DNA of 12,328 bases from Cephalothrix spiralis (GCA_032353305.1 JAUCNG010287739.1:1-12328), one strand, 5' to 3'; shown: positions 1-8,211, numbered from the stretch's first letter. Notes: generated by a model from the letters alone, not told the origin. Program-made: numbers and translations.

Positions 1-600
1 CACCCGATTTTGCCACTCATTTACATAAATTAACATAGATAGAGCCCGGCTTTATTGAGAATTAAAGCCGAGTCACGTGCCACTCATTCATCCAATCACA
101 TTCATAATAGAAACTTACATCGGTCTAATTGAAGATGACATATAGTTTGTCACCTTTTCGTTCATTCCCAATCATTACTTCGGTACTTAATAAATAATTC
201 ACGGTATCTATGGCTACTTAGTAAACTTCGTGTTTTTTATTCTGTCTGATCCGGTCAAAAAGATCTAAAGATGTCACACCATCTCCCATTCCCGGGGACC
301 TAGCTGTTGTTAATTATCAACATCTCTAAATCCAAGGCCTGGAATGATAAGTCCGATGAGGGCCTCCTTATAGGCAAGGTATTAGGAATGAAATACTATA
401 AATTACCCATCAGCAATCATACCATGGTCTTAAATATTTTATGAGAATGGTAGGTTTTCAGATCTTTTCATTATTGTACAGGGATTAAGATCGGATTCAG
501 TGATTTAGATATCTACGTCTCTACCAATGCTATGAAATATATCAAACAACATGCTCACGGTGTTCTTAAATTAAAGGCTTTTTGAAAACACCGTTCTCTG
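1..600. other. AT-rich non-coding region with an edge hairpin
   Basis: No gene is visible. Near the left edge, CGGCTTTA (47-54) and TAAAGCCG (63-70) form a perfect 8-bp stem with an 8-nt loop. It is followed by a CACGTG E-box at 74-79. TGCCACTCATT occurs twice, at 11-21 and 78-88, bracketing the hairpin. This could be the end of a repeat truncated by the window edge. The rest of the stretch shows no long ORF and no clear structure. Confidence 0.4.
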
Positions 601-1100
601 ATTATTTTGTTAAACACCTCAAAGCATATAATGTACTTTCGATACATAAAAAAGAAGAAGAAAGCTATTTGGGCAATCTACGCATGCGCAGTTCATATTG
701 CTGTTAATTATTTTTACAAATTTAGAACTCAAATCTCTCGGCAAGTGTTGGTTTTAGGCTCAAAGAACCATTTAATATGGCGGAGTGAAAGTTGGAACGA
801 AGGCATATAAGTTTTTTTCAACAAACTAAAGTCAGAGAAAGCTATTTTCAAAAACCGTAAATAACCGCAATAAAGTAAATGGTATATACCTTTAAATGTG
901 CAAAATGTTGACCACAAATATATAATTTCCATAGTTATTTAAAATAGTTTTTGAAATCAAGTCAGGTAGCTTGGATAGGTTTAGGCATTTTAATTGAAAA
1001 CTAAAAGCAAATATATAGGAATGAGGCAACACTTCTTTTTCATCAGCAAATCTAGTCCAAATTATGGAAGAATTTAATTCTTAGATATGGCATTGATTCC
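601..1100. other. AT-rich stretch without a gene
   Basis: Short ORFs here on both strands have low-complexity, unrelated translations and are not supported. CGCATGCGCA at 681-690 resembles an NRF-1 site, but nothing around it suggests a promoter. Confidence 0.4.
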
Positions 1101-1300
1101 TTAATAATAAAATAATGTCAATGTTATTTGTAACTAAAATGCATTTTGTAATTAAAAAGAACGAATACCCCTTAAAATGGAGCACTAATACTTAATAATA
1201 AATTTCTCAGAAAGCATTGCATGGTGTCATTATTTTAGTATAAATTAATATCTTAATTTAAAAGGGCGAATGTCACCTTAAAAGGAGCACTAATAAAATC
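1101..1300 (+). repeat. Degenerate two-copy tandem duplication
   Basis: Two neighbouring blocks share an ordered set of motifs. TTAATAATAA occurs at 1101 and 1192. A TAATT(T)AAAA block precedes CGAAT in both. The most similar part is CTTAAAATGGAGCACTAATA at 1171-1190 against CTTAAAAGGAGCACTAATA at 1277-1295. The spacing changes from 91 to 106 bp through an internal indel. Both copies are AT-rich and non-coding. The divergence suggests an old duplication. Confidence 0.55.
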
Positions 1301-2380
1301 TTAAATATAGTTCACTTCAGATGCAGTGTTTTCCAGCCTTAACTGCAATACTTTCAAACAAATGCTAATAAAAGTAAAAGCTCATGTATTTCAATTGATT
1401 CTTAGCATGTTTTAAAGTATATATTAAAGATTTAACACGTTTGCTCCTTTTCATCAGAAATCATAGATGATAACTGAGCTGATTAATTTTAAAATTTTTA
1501 AAAGGTGCTGTTTTATATTTGGCTGCAGAGAACAATGAAAACGGCATTACACCAGAACATATATATGATGTCATGAACCGGAAGTAATATAATTTAGTGA
1601 TTTCATCATGCCCCTCTTGGTTCCTAAGTCAAACGTATTAACTGCTAGAAAATAATTTCTTATCAAACATAATACTATCAACCCAATACCTAATTATATA
1701 TCTACTTTGATAGTACAGATAAAAGCATGTATATTTGTGGGACAAAACATGTGTATATACCCATAACATTATGATATCATAAAATATGCATTTATGTACA
1801 ATAACCACAAACAAATATATATATATCCACTTTTTTATATAATATTTTTAAGGCATTATGCTATTTACAAGATGACATGATAAGACCCAATGACGGATGA
1901 CGTAATGTTTATGTCATAGCGAAGTATTTACAAATGATTTGACCTTCGAGGTTAACTTTGTTGGTATAGGTCGTATAGCGTAGCGAAAACGATTGTGATC
2001 CAAGGAAAACAACTCTAAGAGTATATCCACCGGGGAAGTATTCTTCATTATTTTCTCTGTCTCGAAAGATTCTTAAAATACAACAAAACGTACAATTATC
2101 AAACATCTGACATCATTATTGTGTTTACTTTTTGTTGATCTTTCGTCGATGTTTCGTCTTTAATCCAATTTTGAAGACATTTTCCCGGTGGAATTTTAAC
2201 CTCGACATAAAAGCGTCTTTATGAATTGTCTCAATGAATAAATGACTAGATTTTAATACTCCGTCCCCCGATCTGGTGCCATATTGTAATAAAATATCAA
2301 GTTTGATTGTTTTTGGAATGTATCCTTGCTATATAAAGCAACGCGACGTCAAATAAATTGGTCCCTGAATATAATGAAAA
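1301..2380. other. AT-rich region downstream of the bHLH gene, no gene seen
   Basis: This kilobase is the 3' flank of the minus-strand bHLH gene. It has a short TA run near 1816-1828 and no ORF with recognisable content. A 65-codon minus-strand ORF ending at 1909 has no recognisable domain. TATATAAAG at 2330-2338 on the plus strand looks like a TATA box but would transcribe antisense into the gene, with nothing to support it. Confidence 0.4.
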
Positions 2381-2386
2381 TTTATT
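2381..2386 (-). terminator. AATAAA polyadenylation signal of the bHLH gene
   Basis: The minus strand carries AATAAA about 17 nt after the TGA stop. It is the nearest canonical signal in the next kilobase. Use of it would give an unusually short 3' UTR of roughly 30-45 nt, so longer transcripts using non-canonical signals further down are possible. Confidence 0.45.
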
Positions 2387-2402
2387 TAAATTTCAACTAT
2401 TC

Positions 2403-2999
2403 TCATTGAACGAACGATGATGATTCTATAGATTCTGATACTTCCTGAGTATTATCTTCCGTATTACGTAAATCATCGTCTAATTCTTCGTCACCACACT
2501 CAAATGTATAAGGTCTATCCTCGCCTCGTATTTCACATATAACATTAGTCAGAGCTTTAATATAATTCTTCGCTAGAGTCAATGTTTCAATTTTTGAAAG
2601 TTTACGTCCCATTTTAACATGTGGAATAACTTCTCTTAAATCTTGGAAGGCATCATTTAGGGAATGCATACGCATTCGTTCTCGTTCGTTACTTTCAATC
2701 CGTCGCGAATTGCGTTCGCGGGCGTTAAGCCCTTTCCGACGCCGAGCCGCCCGGCGTGCTTGGCGATTTGAAACTATTTTTGGCTTTCCACGGGTTAAAT
2801 CGTCTTCATTCGTAGAACTACCGCACGAGTCAGATACTCCAACGCGCTTATCACTTCCTTGCGGATCATTGGCCGAGTAATCACCATCTTCGACGGATCC
2901 GTTTTCAACTCCATCCCATAAACTTGAAGTCTCACTATCTGGCGAGCCAGCTTCATCATAGTCGAAGATGGCGGCCATTTCCAAAAATGAATGTCGCAT
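2403..2999 (-). CDS. BHLHA15: Dimmed/MIST1-type bHLH transcription factor (class A bHLH protein 15), single coding exon
   Basis: The 198-residue product is a class A basic helix-loop-helix factor. By family knowledge, fly Dimmed and vertebrate MIST1 bind E-boxes in the nucleus and raise secretory capacity in neuroendocrine or exocrine cells. Seen here: an acidic, Ser/Asp-rich N-terminus (about residues 13-70), an Arg-rich stretch (79-100) that could serve as a nuclear localisation signal, the basic region (99-111), helix 1 (112-125), a loop with [10 protein letters not shown], and helix 2 beginning [17 protein letters not shown] (134-150). E107, R108 and R110 in NERERMR are the expected E-box contacts. 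The [11 protein letters not shown] block and the [16 protein letters not shown] lead-in are diagnostic of the Dimmed/MIST1 family. The acidic C-terminal tail (167-195) is not recognised. The start at 2999 is the first ATG after a splice acceptor. An ATG at 2978 with a better Kozak context (G at -3, G at +4) would give 191 residues. The reading frame stays open upstream to 3056, but that part is probably intron. Confidence 0.95.
   Translation of the reverse strand: MRHSFLEMAAIFDYDEAGSPDSETSSLWDGVENGSVEDGDYSANDPQGSDKRVGVSDSCGSSTNEDDLTRGKPKIVSNRQARRAARRRKGLNARERNSRRIESNERERMRMHSLNDAFQDLREVIPHVKMGRKLSKIETLTLAKNYIKALTNVICEIRGEDRPYTFECGDEELDDDLRNTEDNTQEVSESIESSSFVQ
2544..2705 (-). other. bHLH domain of the Dimmed/MIST1 protein
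   Basis: This is the part of the coding exon that specifies the DNA-binding and dimerisation domain, residues 99-152 counted from the start at 2999. The basic segment carries the E-R-x-R core (E107, R108, R110). The loop is short, and helix 2 carries the K-L-S-K-I-E-T-L motif shared by neurogenin/Atonal-like class A proteins. No residue expected for DNA contact is missing and the domain has no frameshift or intron, so the gene looks intact. Confidence 0.93.
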
Positions 3000-3001
3000 G
3001 A

Positions 3002-3024
3002 CCTGAAGAGAAGAAAAAAAGTTT
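3002..3024 (-). promoter_or_regulatory. 3' splice site in front of the coding exon
   Basis: Read on the minus strand, a run of T and C ends in CTTCAG immediately before GTCATG; the junction lies between 3003 and 3002. This is a textbook polypyrimidine tract plus CAG acceptor, only three bases before the first exonic ATG. It implies that the 19 extra in-frame codons up to 3056 are intronic and that a 5' non-coding exon lies upstream. MIST1 genes in vertebrates are also known to keep the whole coding region in one exon behind a non-coding leader exon, which fits. No transcript evidence is available here. Confidence 0.75.
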
Positions 3025-3098
3025 TTTAAATAATGACCACTGGTATATGATAACATGGCAAAATGAAATCAATTACAGAAGACATTTTGTCAAAATTA

Positions 3099-3106
3099 GA
3101 TACCTG
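3099..3106 (-). promoter_or_regulatory. Candidate 5' splice site for a short leader intron
   Basis: The minus strand reads CAG followed by GTATCT, a good match to a donor site, with the junction between 3104 and 3103. Joined to the acceptor at 3003 it would give an intron of about 101 nt. It lies inside a small inverted repeat (TGTAA/TTACA), so the match may be chance, and a far more distant leader exon is equally possible. No leader ORF can be used to test it. Confidence 0.25.
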
Positions 3107-3129
3107 TAATTTACAGTATCTACGACCAT

Positions 3130-3135
3130 TTATAA
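3130..3135 (-). promoter_or_regulatory. TATAAA-like box upstream of the bHLH gene
   Basis: The minus strand reads CTTATAAATGG about 130 bp upstream of the splice acceptor. A start 30 bp downstream would fall almost on the candidate donor at 3104, leaving nearly no leader exon. The match is therefore weak evidence for a promoter and may be a chance occurrence in AT-rich DNA. Confidence 0.15.
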
Positions 3136-3276
3136 GCGATAAGGCTTCGTACGTTGATCTTGACCTGAAATCGGGCGGAGACAAGCTTTAGCTAAAGTAG
3201 CTCCCACCATGTATCACAAATACGTCTATTGACATTCTTCCCAGTGTATTAGTGCAGTGGTTATGAGAGAGATTGA

Positions 3277-3309
3277 GAATAATGTACCGTACCGTAGGGT
3301 ACATTATTC
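3277..3309. repeat. Perfect 12-bp inverted repeat
   Basis: GAATAATGTACC (3277-3288) and GGTACATTATTC (3298-3309) are exact reverse complements separated by 9 nt. This is a strong short hairpin in the upstream flank or leader intron of the bHLH gene. It carries no poly-T tail and no known RNA signature. Function is unknown. Confidence 0.8.
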
Positions 3310-3690
3310 GTATTAAAACGGTCAATAATAATATAATAAAATGTAATTTATTTGAACAATTTGATAGTTTGAACGGAAGTTTACGATTTATTATCATAAA
3401 TTTTATATCATTATAGTCATTACTGGAAAATATTTATGATATCTGAATTGACAGAAACATTATACCAATATGAAAAGATGGTTTTGCAATCATATTAAAA
3501 CTCAGCAGTTCTTTCAGTGTTCAGGCAGTTGTTAGATATAAAGGCTGCATCCAGCCCGCTATGCGGCCATACATGATTACTATCGGATTATGAGAGGCAT
3601 TGTTAGCATATAATAGGGTACAATTTGATAGTGGTTATAGAATTGGTGCTAATAGTGGCCTTCCACTTATATACTATACTGCTAGCTGTG
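3310..3690. other. AT-rich stretch upstream of the bHLH gene
   Basis: No gene, splice-like exon or strong repeat is visible. It lies where the leader intron or proximal promoter of the bHLH gene would be expected. Confidence 0.35.
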
Positions 3691-3692
3691 GA

Positions 3693-3777
3693 AAATAATG
3701 CCTCCGGGTCCGGGTTTTAGACCTCCGGGCACGGTTTTTCCGAAATAATGATTCCGGGTCCGGGTTTCAGACCCCCC
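3693..3777 (+). repeat. 50-bp-period tandem repeat, about 1.7 copies
   Basis: AAATAATG starts at 3693 and again at 3743. Each is followed by TCCGGGTCCGGGTTT and then AGACC. A further TCCGGG-CACGG-TTTTTCCG block lies between them. The GC-rich TCCGGG core stands out from the AT-rich surroundings. The second copy runs into a C-rich end at about 3777. Confidence 0.7.
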
Positions 3778-3798
3778 CATGTACACCCTCCTACCATT

Positions 3799-3839
3799 TC
3801 AGTTGCTAAACATTTGCTAAATCAGTTGCTAAACATTTG
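3799..3839 (+). repeat. Direct repeat of an 18-mer
   Basis: TCAGTTGCTAAACATTTG occurs exactly at 3799-3816 and 3822-3839, a 23-bp period. A partial copy of the CATTTGCTAAA core overlaps the junction. It directly follows the TCCGGG tandem repeat. Confidence 0.8.
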
Positions 3840-3878
3840 TATTTGTTCTGGTGAATTATACTTCTGGTCTGTAATATG

Positions 3879-4007
3879 ACCAATGAGCGATCGCCATAAA
3901 CTTAATTACATTTTTTGCTGCAAATATCGTAAATCATTTGCAGTAAAAACATGCATGTAATTAAGGTATATTATCAATACTCTACGAAATCGCGGGACCA
4001 ATCAGCG
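3879..4007 (+). promoter_or_regulatory. Pair of NF-Y-type CCAAT sites
   Basis: ACCAATGAGCG at 3879-3889 and ACCAATCAGCG at 3997-4007 differ at a single base. Both fit the extended NF-Y consensus (purines before CCAAT, then a C/G and a purine). They lie 118 bp apart on either side of a 65-bp hairpin, about 0.9-1.0 kb upstream of the bHLH coding exon. They could mark the promoter of the leader exon, since NF-Y works in either orientation, but no start site can be recognised. Confidence 0.3.
3901..3965. repeat. 65-bp imperfect hairpin
   Basis: The left arm at 3901-3925 (CTTAATTACAT then T-rich, then GCTGCAAAT) pairs with the right arm at 3936-3965 (ATTTGCAG, A-run, then ATGTAATTAAG) around a 10-nt loop. 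The right arm has a few extra bases (GCATG). It is flanked on both sides by the near-identical CCAAT sites at 3879 and 3997. Confidence 0.75.
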
Positions 4008-4070
4008 TCGATGCATTGAAATTCATTTCAAGAAACTTTTCAAGAGAAATAGATCAAGTATCTCTTTTTT

Positions 4071-4435
4071 ATTTGGACGGAAAAATTTGTACCATTTTCG
4101 GCCCCCAACGGTTTTGCATATTGACGGTATAGTTGACCCCACAAACTATATATTTCTAGGAAGGTCTTGAAAAATGATGATTCCTCGGTGGGTTTGTGGG
4201 GGTGGGGCAAAAAACGTGAAATATAATTTAGAGGATTTCCCTTTCTAAATAAAACATGTTTTTACCCCCACCCTCACCCAGGGGGTGGGGCAAAAATCTA
4301 AACCCCGAGGATCAGCATTTTCCAAGACCTTTCCAGAAGTATATAGTTTGTTGGGGTCAACTATCCGCCAATATGCAAACCGTGGGGGGACCGAAAATGG
4401 TACAAATATTGCCCTCGCCAATTTTTCTGTCCAAT
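4071..4435. mobile_element. 365-bp foldback (long inverted repeat) element
   Basis: The left arm begins ATTTGGACGGAAAAATTTG at 4071 and the right arm ends AATTTTTCTGTCCAAT at 4435. The two are inverted copies for most of their length. Shared blocks include TTTGTACCATTTTCGG, TTTGCATATTG, ATAGTTGACCCC, CAAACTATATA, AAGGTCTTG and a G-rich GTGGGGGTGGGGCAAAAA segment. The left arm lacks about 18 bp present near the outer end of the right arm, and the G-rich end differs by small indels. The loop at about 4221-4254 holds a small TTAGA/TCTAA stem. No transposase and no convincing target-site duplication was found, so this is a non-autonomous foldback/MITE or two head-to-head copies of one repeat. ORFs across it are by-products of the repeat. 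Confidence 0.85.
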
Positions 4436-4439
4436 TGTG

Positions 4440-4452
4440 TATATAAAGCAAC
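4440..4452 (+). repeat. 13-mer shared with 2330-2342
   Basis: TATATAAAGCAAC occurs here, right after the foldback, and at 2330-2342 beyond the 3' end of the bHLH gene. Both resemble TATA boxes. The match could be a residue of a shared repeat or chance in AT-rich DNA. Confidence 0.25.
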
Positions 4453-4560
4453 ATATCCTTACGTGCGTGAACAAGAACCTTTTAATGATTGTCATTGGCC
4501 CATTTGTAACTCATGGTGTGATTCTATTCTTGCTTTCTTACTACCGGTCAATATTGCAAC

Positions 4561-4656
4561 ATAGTGCCTCCGTAATTAATACACATTTCTATATCCTAGC
4601 CCTGAATTCCTCATATAAATTTATACAAGCGGGCACTAATGGTTTATAGTGCCCGC
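4561..4656. repeat. GGCACTA/TAGTGCC inverted-repeat cluster
   Basis: GCGGGCACTA (4629-4638) and TAGTGCCCGC (4647-4656) form a perfect 10-bp stem with an 8-nt loop. A third copy, ATAGTGCC at 4561-4568, faces the first across 60 bp. The same 7-8-mer recurs as a hairpin at 4910-4944 and once at 7247. A perfect CRE palindrome, ATGACGTCAT, follows at 4659-4668. Confidence 0.75.
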
Positions 4657-4851
4657 CGATGACGTCATTGCCTCATTAAGATTTTTGCAACAACATATAC
4701 GCGTATGTGTATACTATTATACGTCGTATACGACCATCGCTATGATAGACTAAAAACCTATTTTTGGATATTATAATTAAACAGAAAAAATTTCCGCGAA
4801 ATACACCATATGTATATGCGCATATTTTTCATGACCCCCCTCGATCCCCCG

Positions 4852-5002
4852 GTGAATATTGAATTTCTATAACCCTCAGGTCACCATTCACCTCGACATT
4901 TGAAAAGCCATAGTGCCTTCCGCGCTTCGCTTGTCGGGCACTATTTGCATTTTAAATGCCTCGGTGAATGGAGCCCTTTGGGCTATATGATTCAATATTC
5001 AC
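4852..5002. mobile_element. 151-bp foldback element with GC-rich tip
   Basis: The left arm starts GTGAATATTGAAT at 4852 and the right arm ends ATTCAATATTCAC at 5002. Inside, CCATTCACCTCG pairs with CGGTGAATGG, CATTT with AAATG, and ATAGTGCC (4910-4917) with GGCACTAT (4937-4944). The loop at 4918-4936 is GC-rich and contains CGCTTCGCT. Arms are about 66 bp with scattered mismatches. There is no coding capacity and no clear target-site duplication. It is probably a small non-autonomous DNA element. Confidence 0.8.
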
Positions 5003-6960
5003 ATAAAAAACATAAATCGTTTAGTTTTATCTAAAACCTAAACGTCATTAGAATAAGGTTTCCTATACATCATTTGCATAATCATTCCACTCCATTTACA
5101 TCTTAGAATAAGGAAAGTATTGTAACATTAAACTGTCAATATTTGTCAAAGTAGTTAAGATAAATTGAGTACGGAAATGAAGCTAGGGATTGATATCAGC
5201 AATTCAAATGAGTATACGCCTACAGGGGCCACATCACAGACAGGGGCAACCAAGACTAACATTACCTTCAGTGCTAGGTTATTTGAAGTTTTGAAGTGGG
5301 GAAACACGCAAATTAACAGATATCACATTTGTTTAACTATCATGATTTTGATAAGGCATGCCGCAGCTAATAAAAATTTACGCCTTTCGATGCAATAACA
5401 AAGGGGCCGTCAAGTTTTCAGATCTGTTAAATATTTACTTAGGCATGCATTTAATCTTTTGGGTCGTTTCAATTGAGATAAGAATGTATTTAACAGACGC
5501 TTAGCCTCAACTAAGATTGCTACGGAGATTTTATACTACGGACCTATTCGCCCCCGTCCCCTGACGCCTACAATATTCTTTAAATCCGTATATTAGTTAA
5601 ATGTACATTAATGTTAAACTAAATATTAGCATGTCAAAGGTAAGTTTACAGGCAGTGATTTGAATTTGAATTAGTTTACATTTCCGCCCACGACTCAAAT
5701 ATTTGAATAATTCAACAAAATGCCTTGCCATCAAATAAATCCAAAATACCAACTAAAGTCATTTACTCGACCTTTAATATAAATATTAACGGATATAGAT
5801 CATGACAATTGTTTAATGTTTTGCTTTTCTTTCAGAGCAGACTGATTTTCCCCGCGTGACATCACTTCCTTAAATGAATATATTTAAAAAATCAGCATCT
5901 TTCCCCTCATAAATAACCATACATATATTACTTTGATGTGAATGTAAAAAAACATTCTATAACCATAATTCTGATTTAAGAAAAAAGAAATACGAGTCAC
6001 GTTGTCTTTAATTGCGAATTTCCGCGTTTGTAACCCGAGTTCATGATTGCTTTCATTTTCAACTTAAAAACGAAAAAGGGGGATTTAAAAATCAATACTC
6101 TCTGATTTTCTCACGTACTAATGAAAACACTTTCAGAACATTTTACAAGAGGTAATCATTAACCAGTTCGTTGACATTAATCTAAATTCTTACAAAGATT
6201 TGTCGAACTCAAACGCATCATTTTTGCTTCGGATAACCCTTTGAATTACGAAACGACCTTTGGTATATTTGATGAAAAAAGGAAGTAATTATCCAATCGC
6301 ATCTTCAAGGAAGATTCGGCGTGCCTAGATTAACTTGTTTCTGATGTTTTAGTCGGAATAATACTAAAATTTTGACATGTCTTTAAGGTTTCTCCTTTTT
6401 TTTATTCTCTTCAATCACAGAAGACGTAGTCGATAAAAACCAGTGCGTGTGTCTTTTTGTTTAATCGAAATGAAATTTTAATCGAAATAAATTTTTTCTT
6501 GGTCTCATAAGTATATTTTGGCATCTAATGAAATTGATTGGTTTACGAACCGAACCTACTTTTCATAAAATCCCGTCGGCGGAGACAAGGAATTTTTTAC
6601 GACCAACAGTTTAAAAAAAATATCGCGGCATTAAAATTGAATTGTGTTGTTCAACAGTAAACCAAATTGGGTTCCGTGAAATACATTTTAGGTTCGAAAG
6701 AAAGTGTAACAATCTGTTTATTTATGTTCGTAACAAATCACCGAAAATGATAGGCGCGGAGGAATAAAAATCTGGGGAAGGGGCAAAACTAAAAATAAAT
6801 AAATATAGATGCGCACGTAGAATTGATTTCTTCTGGTCTTATGTGACTTATGTGCTTTTAAACTCTGAAACGCATTTGGTTGTATGAAATATGGTCCTTG
6901 ATTTTATTCGATATCAAGCACATGGTTTCACTGATTACAAGTTATAACACCTCTTAATAT
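5003..6960. other. 2-kb AT-rich region without a recognisable gene
   Basis: The only long-ish reading frame (77 codons, plus strand, 5165-5398) opens with TTG and has no recognisable motif, so it is not called. A 17-bp tandem pair (TTTAATCGAAAT at 6460-6471 and 6477-6488) and scattered A- or T-runs are the only structure seen. The region could hold intronic or intergenic DNA. Confidence 0.4.
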
Positions 6961-6973
6961 TCAGTAGAGACTG

Positions 6974-7270
6974 GGGAGACTTGACACGAGGGAGACTTAA
7001 AACGCCCCCATTTTATCGTACTGACCAATATTGTATTATACTGAGTAAAAGTCAACACTATAAATCTGTGTTGTCAATATGATTTTCAAATTTAAGATTA
7101 AATTTTAAATTAAAAAATCATGAATTTATAAAACTTTTATTGTGGATTTTTCAACTTTTGTATTAAATAAATGATACAGAGAAGGGGTCATCCTCGTTCT
7201 CAGGGACTTATATTATATTTCATAATATGATATAATATGCCAGTCAGGCACTATGAAAGTATGCCGAGAC
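6974..7270. other. AT-rich spacer with small inverted repeats
   Basis: GGGAGACTT occurs twice (6974-6982 and 6990-6998). AGTC-GGCA at 7242-7250 faces TGCC-GACT at 7262-7271, a small hairpin whose GGCACTAT (7247-7254) matches the repeat ends in the 4561-4944 cluster. An AT-rich near-palindrome lies around 7209-7238. No coding content. Confidence 0.4.
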
Positions 7271-7271
7271 T

Positions 7272-7520
7272 GAACTGAACTCAAATTATTGGGAGGGTGT
7301 CAGAATGAGCATTTACCCTTAGGCCTGTTGACCTATCCCAAACTCTAATCTATTTTCTATACTGATTATAGCAGTTGGGTTTACTTCACGTATTTTATGC
7401 CACCCACGAGGCAGTGTACGCTGAAGAATATATATGGAAAGTAGTGTCGAGCCGAGTCTCGAACCCGGGACCTTTGGATTCAAAAACCGACCCCCTACCA
7501 CTATGCCACCAAGGCGCACC
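7272..7520 (-). mobile_element. tRNA-derived SINE, minus strand
   Basis: On the minus strand the head starts near 7520. It has a pol III A-box-like TGGCATAGTGGTAGG (7508-7494) and, 28 nt on, a B-box-like GGTTCGAGACTC (7465-7454). The T-arm CCGGG/CTCGG pairs across a 7-nt loop with one G-T pair, but the acceptor stem hardly pairs, so this is not a working tRNA. About 180 bp of unrelated sequence follow the head, which is the usual SINE plan. The 3' boundary and target-site duplication could not be fixed, so 7272 is a guess. The ORFs here are by-products. Confidence 0.6.
7454..7508 (-). promoter_or_regulatory. Internal RNA polymerase III promoter (A and B boxes) of the SINE
   Basis: TGGCATAGTGGTAGG and GGTTCGAGACTC sit in the order and spacing of a type 2 pol III promoter. 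The B box departs from consensus in its last bases, suggesting a decayed copy. Confidence 0.6.
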
Positions 7521-7529
7521 TTAAAATAC

Positions 7530-8210
7530 TTTATATCGCACCCGAAGGTTTTCAGTAACCTTTTTTTAAATCACCAGAATTGCGTGATATTGTCCAATAT
7601 TGCTATAGAAATTGGTTATTCATATCATGTTGATAAATGATTTAGACCTTGCAATTTGTAAAGGAAATCCTACGCCAGCCTGTTAAGGTAAAAACCTTTA
7701 CTGCTATTTGACTTTGGCATTTGAATTTCAGTAGATTTTGTTTCACCGGAGATATTGATTGCAGATTAACTCATCTGAGCATCTAAAAGGATATAAAACT
7801 GAAATCATGTTAAGCAATGTAACTTGGATACTCTATTAGTAACCCATGTCCTTTGTAGATTCAGACTATTCTGTTTAAACAGAGAAGAACTACCCTTATT
7901 TGGTCAAAATTGTCAGTTTGTTGACAGAGAAAAAATAATTCCGACTCCAGGTTCGAATTTATACGTTTTGTAGGTTTTCATTTATCAATACTTTTTATTC
8001 ATTTAAAAGAGCATTCCGATCCCTCCGCTATCTGAATACTTACTGTATCCATATGTAGATGAGTACAGATTGAACGTAGAAATATCTGATAGTTAAAAGA
8101 GATGCCACGCCAAGTCTATATCAAAAACATAAAAGAATAAAACAAAAAACTGCAAAAATGGTATTTAGATGAGTGTCAAATAATCCTGAAGTATATAGTT
8201 AAAAGCAAAT
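7530..8210. other. Gene-free AT-rich stretch
   Basis: No supported coding region, RNA gene or repeat is visible between the SINE and the MITE-like element. The plus-strand 68-codon ORF at 7434-7640 is an artefact of the SINE antisense strand. Confidence 0.4.
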
Positions 8211-8211
8211 G

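Noticed and set aside
345-420. Hammerhead-like core (CCGATGAG followed by GAAA)
   Set aside because: The invariant CUGAUGA is not present (U replaced by C), stem II is only about 4 bp, and GAAA is not at the right place.
1446-1466. Minus-strand CTGATGA followed by A-rich sequence, possible hammerhead
   Set aside because: No stem II closes after CTGATGA and GAAA is not positioned to complete the core. The similar string at about 1036-1056 fails the same way.
2330-2342. Plus-strand TATA box TATATAAAG
   Set aside because: It would drive transcription antisense to the bHLH gene. No initiator, exon or ORF follows, and similar strings are expected in AT-rich DNA.
3003-3056. 19-residue N-terminal extension of the bHLH ORF
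   Set aside because: It covers a polypyrimidine tract and CAG acceptor, so it is probably intron sequence that happens to stay open.
3174-3185. GGCGGAGACAAG shared with 6578-6589
   Set aside because: An isolated 12-mer with no similarity on either side. It is treated as chance.
4187-4300. Possible G-quadruplex in the G-rich foldback ends
   Set aside because: Only three well-separated G runs of three or more occur per strand in each arm, one short of a standard four-run motif. Hairpin pairing with the other arm would compete.
4256-4649. Overlapping plus- and minus-strand ORFs of 69-102 codons
   Set aside because: They lie across the right arm of the foldback and the following AT-rich DNA. 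The translations have no recognisable motif and opposite-strand frames are equally long.
5165-5398. 77-codon plus-strand ORF
   Set aside because: It starts with TTG, its next ATG is internal, and it shows no domain, no splice context and no neighbouring exon.
7441-7520. Functional tRNA gene on the minus strand
   Set aside because: The A and B boxes and T arm are tRNA-like, but the acceptor strands do not pair and the anticodon stem is not clear. A SINE head fits better.
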